Positions 25,321 through 34,503 of a stretch of DNA of 64,000 bases are shown here, in pieces. The stretch comes from Dorea_D sp963559605. Lineage in GTDB: Bacteria > Bacillota > Clostridia > Lachnospirales > Lachnospiraceae. The translations under genes were made by a program, and so were the position numbers. Below the pieces are notes generated by a model, which worked only from the letters and a program-made list of their open reading frames with translations, did no database searches and had not been told where the DNA came from. The stretch covers positions 1 to 64,000 of the forward strand of contig CAUWLL010000001.1 of NCBI GenBank assembly GCA_963559605.1, given 5' to 3'. Position 1 is the stretch's first letter, and each line of letters begins with the position of its first letter.

Positions 25321-26625
25321 ATGAGAATACAGCATTTGAATCAGGATACGAAAGAGAATTTGTTACAGGATCTGTTAAAGAGAAGTCCCAATCACTACAG
25401 GGAATATGAGGAGCGTGTGGCAGAGATTCTGGAACGAGTGAGAATAGAAAAAGATGCGGCGCTTTTTGCATATACAAAAGCATTCGACGGTGCAGACATC
25501 AGCGCCGAAACGATCCGCGTGACGGAGGCAGAGATAGCGGAAGCATATGAGAAGGTGGATGCGTCCCTGCTTTCCATTATCCGAAAGGCGTTACATAATA
25601 TTCGTATTTACCATGAGAAGCAGAAACAAAACAGCTGGTTTGACAGTCGGAGGGACGGAACTATACTTGGGCAGAAAGTGACTGCTTTGCAGCGGGTGGG
25701 TGTCTATGTGCCGGGAGGAAAAGCCGCCTATCCGTCTTCCGTTCTTATGAACATTGCTCCTGCAAAGGCAGCCGGGGTAGAGGAAATCTTCATGGTAACG
25801 CCTCCGGGAGCAGATGGAAAAGTCACGCCGACTACGCTGGTGGCGGCAAAAGAAGCGGGTGCAGATGTGATATATAAAGTGGGAGGGGCACAGGCGGTTG
25901 CGGCTCTTGCCTATGGAACAGAGAGTATTCCGAAAGTGGATAAAATCGTAGGACCGGGCAATATATACGTTGCCCTTGCAAAAAAAGCGGTGTACGGTCA
26001 TGTGAGTATTGACGCTATCGCGGGACCAAGCGAAATCCTGATCGTTGCGGACGAGACTGCCAATCCCCGGTATGTGGCGGCAGATTTATTGTCTCAGGCA
26101 GAACATGATGAACTGGCTTCTTCCATTTTAGTGACCACCAGCGAGGAACTGGCGCACAGCGTTTCCCGGGAGGTGGATGTGTTTACTGCTCAGTTATCGC
26201 GAGAAGAGATCATTCGGAAGTCACTGGATAACTACGGATATATTCTGGTGGCAGATACGATGGAAGATGTGATCGACATTGCAAATGAAATTGCCTCTGA
26301 GCATCTGGAGATCCAGACAAAAAATCCTTATGATGTGATGACAAAGATACGAAATGCAGGGGCAATCTTTATCGGGGAATATTCCGGCGAACCGCTGGGA
26401 GATTACTTTGCAGGACCAAACCACGTGCTTCCCACCAATGGGACGGCAAAATTTTTCTCCCCTCTTTCGGTGGATGATTTTATCAAGAAGTCCAGTATTA
26501 TCGCTTACTCCAAAGAAGCATTGGAACAGATACACGAAGACATTGAGGCATTTGCCGAAGCGGAACATCTGACGGCTCACGCCAATTCCATAAGAGTCCG
26601 GTTTGAGCATACCAGCGAGCAGTAG
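25321..26625 (+). CDS. hisD: histidinol dehydrogenase HisD
   Basis: It oxidises L-histidinol to L-histidine in two NAD-dependent steps, with zinc. Signatures seen: Y-V-P-G-G-K-A-A-Y-P-S-S-V, G-P-G-N-I-Y-V-A-L-A-K, D-A-I-A-G-P-S-E-I-L, S-Q-A-E-H-D and the late A-G-P-N-H-V-L-P-T. The length of 434 is standard. GGAGG is placed before ATG 25321. Nine bases separate it from hisG. Confidence 0.97.
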   Translation: MRIQHLNQDTKENLLQDLLKRSPNHYREYEERVAEILERVRIEKDAALFAYTKAFDGADISAETIRVTEAEIAEAYEKVDASLLSIIRKALHNIRIYHEKQKQNSWFDSRRDGTILGQKVTALQRVGVYVPGGKAAYPSSVLMNIAPAKAAGVEEIFMVTPPGADGKVTPTTLVAAKEAGADVIYKVGGAQAVAALAYGTESIPKVDKIVGPGNIYVALAKKAVYGHVSIDAIAGPSEILIVADETANPRYVAADLLSQAEHDELASSILVTTSEELAHSVSREVDVFTAQLSREEIIRKSLDNYGYILVADTMEDVIDIANEIASEHLEIQTKNPYDVMTKIRNAGAIFIGEYSGEPLGDYFAGPNHVLPTNGTAKFFSPLSVDDFIKKSSIIAYSKEALEQIHEDIEAFAEAEHLTAHANSIRVRFEHTSEQ

Positions 26626-26637
26626 GAGGAATCAGCT

Positions 26638-27225
26638 ATGAACAGAATCGTAACATGTGAGAGAAAGACAAAAGAAACAAAGATTTCCATCACGCTTAAC
26701 TTGGACGGTTCCGGAAAGAACCAGATCCATACGGGCATTGGCTTTTTTGACCATATGCTGGACGGATTTGCAAGGCACGGTCTGTTTGACCTGACGGTGT
26801 CTGTGTCGGGAGATTTGGAAGTGGATACCCATCATACGATCGAAGATACCGGGATCGTACTTGGAAATGCCATAAAAAAGGCGGTGGGAGACAAGGCAGG
26901 GATAAAGCGATACGGCTATATGATACTGCCCATGGATGAGACGCTGGCGCTGTGCGCGGTAGATCTGTCCGGCCGCCCATATTTCCGATACGACGCAGAA
27001 TTTACGGCAGAGAAACTGGGAACTATGGATACGGAGATGATCCGGGAGTTTTTCTATGCGGTGTCCTACAGTGCAGGCATGAATCTGCATCTGAAGATCA
27101 TGGATGGTGAGAACAATCACCATATGGCGGAAGCTTTCTTCAAAAGTTTTGGAAAGGCTCTGGATATGGCGACTATGGAAGAACCGAGAATCAAAGAAGC
27201 GTGGACAACAAAGGGAAGTCTTTAA
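26638..27225 (+). CDS. hisB: imidazoleglycerol-phosphate dehydratase HisB
   Basis: It dehydrates imidazole glycerol phosphate to imidazole acetol phosphate. The metal-binding histidine motifs are G-I-G-F-F-D-H-M-L, D-T-H-H-T-I-E-D and N-N-H-H-M-A-E-A-F-F-K. It is a monofunctional protein of 195 residues, without the histidinol-phosphatase domain of enterobacteria. TAGGAGG precedes the start. Confidence 0.97.
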   Translation: MNRIVTCERKTKETKISITLNLDGSGKNQIHTGIGFFDHMLDGFARHGLFDLTVSVSGDLEVDTHHTIEDTGIVLGNAIKKAVGDKAGIKRYGYMILPMDETLALCAVDLSGRPYFRYDAEFTAEKLGTMDTEMIREFFYAVSYSAGMNLHLKIMDGENNHHMAEAFFKSFGKALDMATMEEPRIKEAWTTKGSL

Positions 27226-27240
27226 AAGGAGTTAAAAACA

Positions 27241-28524
27241 ATGAGTTATAAAAGATTGATCCCCTGCATTTTTATCGCAGGAGGAAAGGCAGTAAAGTGG
27301 TTTCACGACAAAAGTGTTCTGCACGATGACGTGGTAGGACTTGCGAAATATTACAGTGATCACGGAGCAGACGAGCTTTTAGTGTTTGACCTGTCGGATT
27401 CCGATGATGAGCATGAGGAATCTATTCAGCTGATGAGGAAAATTAACCGCAGCATCCGCATCCCCATGGTGGCAGGAGGGAATATCAAGCGTCTTGAAGA
27501 TGTGAAGAAGATCCTCTATGCAGGGGCAAAACGGGCAATGCTTAATTTTTCTAAAACAGACAGCGTAAAAACGATCGAAGAGGCGGCAAAACGGTTTGGA
27601 AAAGAGAAGATCGCAGTGTCGCTCAATGATTTTGACGCTCTGTTTAAACATCTGCATGTCATTGAGGACTATTCCACGGAAATTATCTTTATGCACAGAC
27701 TGGATCTGGACTCTGTGGTAAATGTAACCGATGTTCCCTGTGTCGTTCTTACGGATACGGAAGAAAAGCCGGAGCTTTTTAAAATCCTGCAATGTCCCGG
27801 CGTGAAGGGATTATCCGGGAAATATGTCAGTCAGTCGGATATGGATTTTGTGACCTTTAAAGAAGAATGTGCACAGGAGGGAATCCAGATGACTTCCTTT
27901 GAGAGTATTCTGGATTTCTCCCAGTTTAAATTAAACGAACAAGGACTGATCCCGGTGGTGGTACAGCATTATAAGACACGGGAAGTGCTGATGCTTGCCT
28001 ACATGAACGAAGAGGCGTTTGACCTGACTATGAAAACAGGAAAGATGACTTATTACAGCAGGAGCCGGAAGGGACTTTGGACAAAGGGAGAGACAAGCGG
28101 ACATTTTCAGTATGTAAAATCTCTTGCCGTTGACTGTGACAAGGATACCTTACTTGCGAAAGTGGAGCAGATCGGCGTAGCGTGCCATACCGGAAATCCC
28201 ACTTGTTTTTTTCAGCCTTTGGCCGGAACAGATCAAGATGAGGCAAATCCGCTTCGGATCTTCGAGCATGTGTACAATACCATCTTGGACCGAAAGGCAA
28301 ATCCAAAAGAAGGTTCTTATACCAATTATCTTTTTGACAAGGGTATCGATAAGATTTTGAAAAAAGTAGGGGAAGAAGCGACAGAGATTGTCATTGCGGC
28401 GAAAAATCCTAACGTGGAAGAGACAAAATATGAAATTGCGGATCTTCTGTATCACATGATGGTGTTGATGGCAGAAAAAGGCCTGTCCTGGGAGGACATC
28501 ATTACAGAGCTTGCAGATCGTTAA
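27241..28524 (+). CDS. hisIE: HisF-like barrel fused to HisIE (PRA-CH/PRA-PH)
   Basis: Three parts are seen. Residues 1-225 resemble the HisA/HisF TIM barrel (R-L-I-P-C-I near the start, A-D-E-L-L-V-F-D, P-M-V-A-G-G-N-I), residues about 231-330 are phosphoribosyl-AMP cyclohydrolase (Y-M-N-E-E-A-F, Y-Y-S-R-S-R, W-x-K-G-E-T-S-G, the zinc cysteines in D-C-D and C-H-T-G-N-x-T-C) and residues about 335-427 phosphoribosyl-ATP pyrophosphatase (V-G-E-E-A-T-E). The HisIE part should be active. In the barrel the catalytic Asp11 of HisF is Phe11, and the second catalytic Asp aligns with an L-N-D, so cyclase activity is doubtful. hisH, a normal hisF, hisA and hisC are not in this operon. Confidence 0.9.
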   Translation: MSYKRLIPCIFIAGGKAVKWFHDKSVLHDDVVGLAKYYSDHGADELLVFDLSDSDDEHEESIQLMRKINRSIRIPMVAGGNIKRLEDVKKILYAGAKRAMLNFSKTDSVKTIEEAAKRFGKEKIAVSLNDFDALFKHLHVIEDYSTEIIFMHRLDLDSVVNVTDVPCVVLTDTEEKPELFKILQCPGVKGLSGKYVSQSDMDFVTFKEECAQEGIQMTSFESILDFSQFKLNEQGLIPVVVQHYKTREVLMLAYMNEEAFDLTMKTGKMTYYSRSRKGLWTKGETSGHFQYVKSLAVDCDKDTLLAKVEQIGVACHTGNPTCFFQPLAGTDQDEANPLRIFEHVYNTILDRKANPKEGSYTNYLFDKGIDKILKKVGEEATEIVIAAKNPNVEETKYEIADLLYHMMVLMAEKGLSWEDIITELADR

Positions 28525-28583
28525 AGAAAAGAATACATAGACCAAACCGGACATATACTTCTGTAAGAGGAGGTGTCCGGTGG

Positions 28584-28889
28584 ATGAATGAATCAGAAAA
28601 ACGCAGAAAAATGCTTTTGGAGCAGACGAGGGAACGCTACAGTGACAAGTATGCGCCTCCGGCAGTACACCCAAGATACCGTGCGGCATACCGTCAGATC
28701 TACGGTGGGGAAGAAGAAGAGGTGAACGCCGGAAGTCTCGGAATACGGACATTTTTCTGCCTGCTTTTATTTACGTTGTTCGTTGCCATGGACTATAAAG
28801 GCGAAGAAGTCTTCCATATGGGAAGTGAGGAAATCGTAGAAACCATAAGCGAAGATCTGGACGTAAAGGAAGTGTGGAAAAATCTTTGA
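28584..28889 (+). CDS. small single-pass membrane protein (101 aa)
   Basis: ATG 28584 follows AGAGGAGGTG. The N-terminal half is charged and soluble (E-S-E-K-R-R-K-M-L-L), a hydrophobic segment lies near residues 53-67 (G-I-R-T-F-F-C-L-L-L-F-T-L-F-V-A-M), and an acidic tail follows. I do not recognise a family. It lies between the his operon and rfbD; the spacing of 59 bases after hisIE allows readthrough. Confidence 0.7.
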   Translation: MNESEKRRKMLLEQTRERYSDKYAPPAVHPRYRAAYRQIYGGEEEEVNAGSLGIRTFFCLLLFTLFVAMDYKGEEVFHMGSEEIVETISEDLDVKEVWKNL

Positions 28890-28925
28890 ATTAAAAAACT
28901 ATCGATTACAAAGGAGGATGACAGT

Positions 28926-29783
28926 ATGTTGACAATATGGATCGTAGGCGCCGCCGGACAGCTTGGAACGGCGATCAACGAAGTGTTGGATCCGATGGAA
29001 GTAACGGTATACAATACGGATAAAAATGAGCTGGACATTACCGATACGGATGGGGTGCTGAGTTTTGGGGAGATCAACCGCCCGGATGTGATCATTAACT
29101 GTGCGGGCGTTACGGATACGGAGCTTTGTGAGGCAGAACCGGAACTTGCTTACCGAGTAAATGCATTAGGGGCTAGGAATGTAAGCATTGTAGCCAGAAA
29201 GATCGGAGCAAAGGTTGTCCAGTTGTCTACAGACGACGTGTTTGACGGCATCCGCACGACCCCTTACAGTGAGTTTGACGATACAAATCCCCGAACTGTA
29301 TACGGCCGCTCAAAAAGAGCCGGCGAAAATTACGTGAAAGAATTTACCCACAAGCATTTTATTGTGCGGAGCAACTGGGTATATGGAAAGGGAAATAATT
29401 TTGTAAGCCGTGTGCTTGCAGCCGCTGAGGACGGAAGTGAACTGGCAGTGGCTTCCGACCAGTTTGGTTCACCTACAAGCGCCAAAGATCTGGCAAGAAC
29501 CATCCTCGCTCTTATCAAGACAAATGAATACGGAACCTATCATATTACTTGTAAAGGGGTATGCAGCCGCTATGAATTTGCAAAGGAGATCCTTACGCTG
29601 TCAGAAAAACAGGTAGCGTTAAAAGCTGTTCCTACGGCGCAGTCCGACCTGTCCTCGGTAAGACCGCCTTATGCGGTATTGGATAATTTTATCCTGAGGA
29701 TCTTAGGAGAGGATCGTATGCCGGACTGGAAAGTATCTCTGAAAGAATATCTGGAAGAAAGAAAGGAGAATGCCCGTGAATAA
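28926..29783 (+). CDS. rfbD: dTDP-4-dehydrorhamnose reductase-family protein
   Basis: An extended short-chain reductase with the nucleotide loop G-A-A-G-Q-L-G at residues 8-14, S-T-D-D-V-F-D-G, and the catalytic Y-x3-K in Y-G-R-S-K. This pattern is that of RfbD, which makes dTDP-rhamnose, but no other rfb gene is in the window, so another sugar or the methionine adenosyltransferase-like subfamily is possible. Length 285 is typical. AAAGGAGGATG precedes the start. It overlaps the symporter gene by 8 bases. Confidence 0.85.
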   Translation: MLTIWIVGAAGQLGTAINEVLDPMEVTVYNTDKNELDITDTDGVLSFGEINRPDVIINCAGVTDTELCEAEPELAYRVNALGARNVSIVARKIGAKVVQLSTDDVFDGIRTTPYSEFDDTNPRTVYGRSKRAGENYVKEFTHKHFIVRSNWVYGKGNNFVSRVLAAAEDGSELAVASDQFGSPTSAKDLARTILALIKTNEYGTYHITCKGVCSRYEFAKEILTLSEKQVALKAVPTAQSDLSSVRPPYAVLDNFILRILGEDRMPDWKVSLKEYLEERKENARE

Positions 29784-31056
29784 TACGACAAAAGAGAAGA
29801 AGAAATTAGGACTTACCACGAAGATATTTATCGCACTGATCCTGGGCGCAATCTTCGGTGTTGTGCTTTGTTATCTGGTGCCTGCCGGACATTGGAGAGA
29901 CGATATTCTTGTAGAAGGTATATTGTATGTGATCGGACAAGGCTTTATCCGTCTTATGAAAATGCTGGTAGTACCTCTTGTGTTTTGCTCTTTGGTGTGT
30001 GGAAGTATGGCTATCGGAGACACAAAGAAGCTTGGCACGGTGGGTGTGAGAACGTTGATTTTTTACTTGTTTACAACAGCCCTTGCCATCACCGTGGCAT
30101 TGTCCGTGGGAAATCTTCTGGATCCCGGTGTGGGACTTGACATGACAAAGATCCAGTCCAATGCGGCAAAAGTGGAGACTATGGAAGCCACGTCTTTGTC
30201 TGAGACACTACTCAATATTATCCCGGATAATCCGATCAACTCTCTGGCATCCGGAAGTATGCTGCAGATCATCGTGTTTGCACTTATTATCGGTATTATC
30301 CTGGCAAAGCTTGGGGACAAGACAGAAACGGTCGGAAACTTTTTCAGCCAGTTTAACGATATTATGATGGAAATGACCATGATGGTCATGAGACTTGCTC
30401 CGGTAGGTGTGTTCTGTCTTATTTCCAGAACGTTTGCCAATATTGGATTTAATGCCTTCCTTCCTCTTGCAAAATATATGATCGGTGTACTCATCGCTCT
30501 GGCGCTTCAGTGCTTTGTTGTATATCTGGGACTGCTCAAGGTATTTACAGGACTCAATCCGTTAAAGTTTATCAAGAATTTTTTCCCGGTTATGGCATTT
30601 GCATTTTCTACAGCCACGTCCAACGCGACGATCCCGCTGTCTATTGATACGCTGGCGAAAAAGATGGGAGTATCCAAGAAAATCTCTTCTTTCACCATTC
30701 CGCTGGGAGCCACCATCAATATGGACGGAACTGCTATTATGCAGGGAGTTGCCGTTGTGTTTGCTGCCCAGGCATTCGGCATTTCACTGAGTATGACAGA
30801 TTACCTTACAGTGATCGGAACTGCCACACTGGCATCTATAGGAACGGCAGGCGTACCAAGTGTCGGCCTTGTGACTTTGACGATGGTATTTAATTCTGTA
30901 GGACTTCCTGTAGAGGCTATCGGATTGATCATGGGAATCGACCGTATTCTGGATATGACAAGAACGGCGGTGAATATTACGGGAGACGCTGTTTGTACAA
31001 CTATTGTGGCACACCAGAATAAAGCTCTCGACAAAGAGATTTTTAAAAATTCTTAG
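29776..31056 (+). CDS. dicarboxylate/amino acid:cation symporter
   Basis: A DAACS-family transporter with eight predicted membrane helices and the two re-entrant loops. The signatures are the serine-rich F-S-T-A-T-S-N-A-T-I-P, the sodium/substrate-site N-M-D-G-T, A-S-I-G-T-A-G-V-P and a final D-R-I-L-D-M-T-R-T-A-V-N. It imports glutamate, aspartate or a dicarboxylate driven by sodium or protons. The GTG at 29776 is seven bases past AAGGAG and is the likely start; ATG 29770 is one base from that site. Length 426 is normal. Confidence 0.9.
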   Translation: MNNTTKEKKKLGLTTKIFIALILGAIFGVVLCYLVPAGHWRDDILVEGILYVIGQGFIRLMKMLVVPLVFCSLVCGSMAIGDTKKLGTVGVRTLIFYLFTTALAITVALSVGNLLDPGVGLDMTKIQSNAAKVETMEATSLSETLLNIIPDNPINSLASGSMLQIIVFALIIGIILAKLGDKTETVGNFFSQFNDIMMEMTMMVMRLAPVGVFCLISRTFANIGFNAFLPLAKYMIGVLIALALQCFVVYLGLLKVFTGLNPLKFIKNFFPVMAFAFSTATSNATIPLSIDTLAKKMGVSKKISSFTIPLGATINMDGTAIMQGVAVVFAAQAFGISLSMTDYLTVIGTATLASIGTAGVPSVGLVTLTMVFNSVGLPVEAIGLIMGIDRILDMTRTAVNITGDAVCTTIVAHQNKALDKEIFKNS

Positions 31057-31068
31057 TACGGGACGAAT

Positions 31069-31587
31069 TTATACAGCTTTGTTTTCCAGCGCCAGCAGTT
31101 TCCGCTTGCGTTCTACACCTCCGGCGTATCCGGTCAGGCTTCCGTCCGTACCGATGACCCGGTGGCAGGGAATAATAATAGAGACAGGATTATGCCCCAC
31201 AGCTCCGCCCACTGCCTGGGCGGACATGCTGGGGCATCCTTTTTGTCGGGCGATCTTCCTGGCAATTTCACCGTAGGTCACGGTTTCCCCATAGGGAATA
31301 GTAAGGAGAAGCTTCCAGACAGCTTGTCGGAAAGGCGTAATCCCTTCGATACGGGTTCCTTTATTGAGAAAGAGGGGAGGTGTGAAGTCCGGTTCTTTTC
31401 CGTCAAAATATAGATCCAGCCAGCGTTTTGTATCCTGAAAAACCGGAAGTTCTTTTTCTTCATATTCTTTTGGCAAGGCTGCGCTAAAGTATTTCTGACC
31501 GTCAAACCATAATCCGGTCAAGGTATCCCCGTCGCTTGCAAGGGTGATGTCTCCGAGAGGAGAAGTATAATGATCGATACAGATCAT
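31069..31587 (-). CDS. ogt: methylated-DNA-protein-cysteine S-methyltransferase
   Basis: A suicide repair protein that removes alkyl groups from O6-alkylguanine. The acceptor site I-I-P-C-H-R-V-I-G is present, with G-E-I-A-R preceding it in the DNA-binding helix region and N-terminal family residues. Length 172 is that of Ogt. The gene is divergent from the Y-family polymerase and shares its upstream region, which holds a LexA-type box, so it may also respond to DNA damage. Confidence 0.93.
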   Translation of the reverse strand: MICIDHYTSPLGDITLASDGDTLTGLWFDGQKYFSAALPKEYEEKELPVFQDTKRWLDLYFDGKEPDFTPPLFLNKGTRIEGITPFRQAVWKLLLTIPYGETVTYGEIARKIARQKGCPSMSAQAVGGAVGHNPVSIIIPCHRVIGTDGSLTGYAGGVERKRKLLALENKAV

Positions 31588-31616
31588 AAAAAGATACCTC
31601 CTTTTTAAAATTTTAC

Positions 31617-31671
31617 TTGATTTTCGAACGTTAGTTTTGATATAATCATTATAAACAAGAACATAAGTTCT
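31617..31671 (+). promoter_or_regulatory. promoter with LexA (SOS) boxes before the Y-family polymerase
   Basis: TTGATT (31617-31622), 18 bases, TATAAT (31641-31646). A perfect Gram-positive LexA box AGAAC-ATAA-GTTCT lies at 31658-31671, over the start site, and an imperfect CGAAC-GTTA-GTTT lies at 31625-31637 between the two promoter boxes. lexA itself is in this window. The layout predicts repression until DNA damage. Confidence 0.8.
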
Positions 31672-31704
31672 GTCAAGAGGTTCCGCAGAAGGGAGGCATT
31701 TCAG

Positions 31705-33225
31705 ATGAAAACAAAAGAGCGTACGTACATTGCCATTGATCTGAAGTCCTTTTATGCCTCTGTGGAATGTATAGAACGGGGTCTGGATCCTATGACTGCC
31801 AATTTAGTGGTGGCAGATAAAAGCAGGACGACAAAGACCATATGCCTGGCAGTCTCGCCTTCCCTGAAAGCCTATGGGATTTCAGGAAGAGCCAGATTGT
31901 TCGAGGTCGTCAGGCGAGTAAAAGAAGTCAATGCACAAAGACGGCTGCAGCTTCCAAACGGTGAATTTTCCGGTTCTTCTTATGACGACAATGAGCTGCA
32001 GAAGTCTATGGATCTGGCGGTGGATTATCTGGTTGCACCCCCGAGGATGGCACATTATATCCAATACAGTACAAGGATTTACAACATTTATCTAAAGTAC
32101 GTTGCTCCCGAAGATATGCACGTCTATTCCATCGACGAGATTTTCATGGATGTGACGCACTATCTGAATATCTATAAAATGTCGGCGAGGGAACTGGCAG
32201 GAACGATCATCCGGGACATTTACGATACGGTTGGGATTACGGCAACGGCAGGAATCGGGGAGAACCTTTATCTGTGTAAGGTTGCGATGGATATTGTGGC
32301 GAAACATATTCCACCGGATAAAAACGGCGTACGTATCGCCAAGCTGACGGAAAAGTCTTACCGGCGGATTTTGTGGACACATCAGCCCATTACGGATTTC
32401 TGGCGCGTGGGACAGGGGTACGCGAAAAAACTGGCAGAACACGGGATGTATACCATGGGAGATGTTGCCAGATGTTCCATCGGAAAACCGGGAGATTTTT
32501 ATAATGAGGAGCTGCTCTATAAGTTATTCGGGGTAAATGCGCAGCTTCTTATCGATCATGCGTGGGGATGGGAGCCGTGTACCATTGCGGACATCCGGGC
32601 ATACAAACCGGAACACAACAGTATTGTTTCCAGTCAGGTCTTGCAGTGTCCCTATACATTTTCCAAAGCACGGCTGGTCGTAAGGGAAATGACAGAATTA
32701 CTGGCGCTTGATCTGGTGGATAAACATCTGGTAACTGCGCAGATAACTTTGACAATAGAGTATGATATTGAAAACCTTTCTGTCGGAAACACGTATAAGG
32801 GAGAGGTAGTTGTGGACCGTTATGGAAGAAAAGTTCCCAAGCATTCTCATGGCACTGTAAATCTTGAGGACGCTACGTCTTCTGCAAAAAGCATGCAAAA
32901 AGCGGTGCTGGAATTGTATGATAAGATTGTCGATCCTGCGCTTCTTGTCCGCAAGGTAACCATAAGCGCCAATCGGGTGATAGACGAAGATACCGTCAAA
33001 AAAGAGCAGGGCTTTGAGCAAATGGATCTTTTTACGGACTATGCTGCAGTATTAAAAGAACAGGAAACCGAGAAAAAGAATCGGGAACGGGAACGCAGAC
33101 TACAGGAAACGATGCTGGATATTAAAAAACGATTTGGGAAAAATGCGATTTTGAAAGGGACAAATCTGGAGGAAGGCGCTACGGCGAAAGAACGTAATCG
33201 TCAGATTGGCGGACATCGGGCATAG
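31705..33225 (+). CDS. Y-family DNA polymerase (UmuC/DinB-like)
   Basis: A 506-residue translesion polymerase. The metal sites are seen in I-A-I-D-L-K-S-F-Y-A-S-V-E-C and Y-S-I-D-E-I-F-M-D-V. The palm, a thumb with helix-hairpin-helix region and a little-finger domain follow, with a charged C-terminal tail. The length and the YolD partner downstream indicate the UvrX/YqjW type of Bacillota rather than plain DinB. It copies past lesions after SOS induction. GGGAGG precedes ATG 31705. Confidence 0.92.
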   Translation: MKTKERTYIAIDLKSFYASVECIERGLDPMTANLVVADKSRTTKTICLAVSPSLKAYGISGRARLFEVVRRVKEVNAQRRLQLPNGEFSGSSYDDNELQKSMDLAVDYLVAPPRMAHYIQYSTRIYNIYLKYVAPEDMHVYSIDEIFMDVTHYLNIYKMSARELAGTIIRDIYDTVGITATAGIGENLYLCKVAMDIVAKHIPPDKNGVRIAKLTEKSYRRILWTHQPITDFWRVGQGYAKKLAEHGMYTMGDVARCSIGKPGDFYNEELLYKLFGVNAQLLIDHAWGWEPCTIADIRAYKPEHNSIVSSQVLQCPYTFSKARLVVREMTELLALDLVDKHLVTAQITLTIEYDIENLSVGNTYKGEVVVDRYGRKVPKHSHGTVNLEDATSSAKSMQKAVLELYDKIVDPALLVRKVTISANRVIDEDTVKKEQGFEQMDLFTDYAAVLKEQETEKKNRERERRLQETMLDIKKRFGKNAILKGTNLEEGATAKERNRQIGGHRA

Positions 33226-33284
33226 GATAAAACATATGTGCCAGAGGTTCTGTCTAAGATGTTTTTATATAGGAGAGAGAAAGA

Positions 33285-33734
33285 ATGTCTGGGAAATCTT
33301 TGTTTCATACGAAAACAGAACAAACGTTGCAGGAAAAATATGCAGATATGTTATCCCTTGCCCATCCTGTGTCTAAAAATCACCCGCCTATGCCAATGGC
33401 AGACCGGGCGGCTCAGTTTGCACCCTTTGCCGCACTGACCGGACACGGGGCTGCCATAAAGGAAACGGCAAGGATGACCGACGAAAGGATCGAGCTGGAC
33501 GAAAATCTTCAATCGGCTTTGGATCGAAAGCTACAGGCATTACGGCGTCGGATAAAGGAGATGCCTGAGGTTTCGTTCACTTATTTTTTGCCGGACACAC
33601 AGAAAAGCGGAGGGTCTTATGTATGTGTAACCGGAAAAGTGAAAAAGATCAAGGAATATGAGAATGTTATTGTTTTGCAGGACGGAACACAGATACCCAT
33701 TGACGATCTGTTGGAGGTGGAAGAAAAAATATGA
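33285..33734 (+). CDS. YolD-like protein
   Basis: A 149-residue protein with the family region P-P-M-P-M-A-D-R-A-A-Q-F-A-P-F-A-A-L near residues 40-57 and a C-terminal small beta domain ending in P-I-D-D-L-L-E-V. YolD-like proteins are coupled to UmuC-like polymerases in Bacillota and are thought to act as UmuD-like accessories. It lies 59 bases after the polymerase gene with its own GGAGAGA site and is likely in the same SOS operon. Confidence 0.88.
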   Translation: MSGKSLFHTKTEQTLQEKYADMLSLAHPVSKNHPPMPMADRAAQFAPFAALTGHGAAIKETARMTDERIELDENLQSALDRKLQALRRRIKEMPEVSFTYFLPDTQKSGGSYVCVTGKVKKIKEYENVIVLQDGTQIPIDDLLEVEEKI

Positions 33735-33863
33735 TACAATGATTCCTGTATTTGGCGCTTTGTCAAACTCTTTTGACAAGGAAAAACAGGGATGTCGAAG
33801 AAGTTTGATAGACATAGAAGAGGCTGTTCCTTATAATACAGATAAAAAATGGAGGGAAGGACA

Positions 33864-34502
33864 ATGGATATAGGTTTGAAACTAAAAAATGCCCGTATAA
33901 AAGCTGAGCTCACACAAGAACAGGCGGCAGAGGTACTTGGAGTGAGCCGCCAGACAATATCTAATTGGGAAACTGAAAAAACCTATCCGGACATTATAAA
34001 TGTCGTTAAAATAAGTGATTTATATAATGTAAGTCTTGACCACCTGCTAAAGGAGGAAAGGCCAGTGTCAAATTATCTTAATTACTTAGAGGAAAGTACG
34101 AACCAAGTGAAAAGCAGGGACAGGTTTTCGAAATTGCTTCTGATCATAACATATCTTGTAATATGGACGATTTCACTCGTTACGTTTTGGTTCTTTGTAG
34201 ACGACATGGATCCACTAACTTACAGTATTATGAGCTTTGGGGTTTTACTTCCGGTTACAACCTTTGTATTATCCTTACTGATCGGTAAAAATGACTATTG
34301 GGGGAAATGGAAATGGGCGTCTGCAATTGTATTTGGATGCTTTTATATGCTTGCGGAATATGCGACTTTCAGCGTTGCCAACATGGTTTCCTTTCATCAA
34401 ATAAATTTGCCGGAAGTATCCGCTCTGGTGATCGGAAGTATCATTTCTGTTATTGGATTGGGAGCAGGAACAGGTATAAAATACTTGCAGAAGAGGATGT
34501 AA
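33864..34502 (+). CDS. XRE-family regulator with C-terminal membrane domain
   Basis: The first 65 residues are a helix-turn-helix (E-L-T-Q-E-Q-A-A-E-V-L-G-V-S-R-Q-T-I-S-N-W-E). The rest holds about four hydrophobic segments (from about residue 92), so the protein is a membrane-bound regulator. Such XRE-membrane proteins are common beside ABC transporters and two-component genes in Clostridia. ATG 33864 has GGAGGGAAGG upstream; the ATG at 33849 overlaps that site and is rejected. It ends one base before the response regulator gene starts. Confidence 0.85.
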   Translation: MDIGLKLKNARIKAELTQEQAAEVLGVSRQTISNWETEKTYPDIINVVKISDLYNVSLDHLLKEERPVSNYLNYLEESTNQVKSRDRFSKLLLIITYLVIWTISLVTFWFFVDDMDPLTYSIMSFGVLLPVTTFVLSLLIGKNDYWGKWKWASAIVFGCFYMLAEYATFSVANMVSFHQINLPEVSALVIGSIISVIGLGAGTGIKYLQKRM

Positions 34503-34503
34503 C

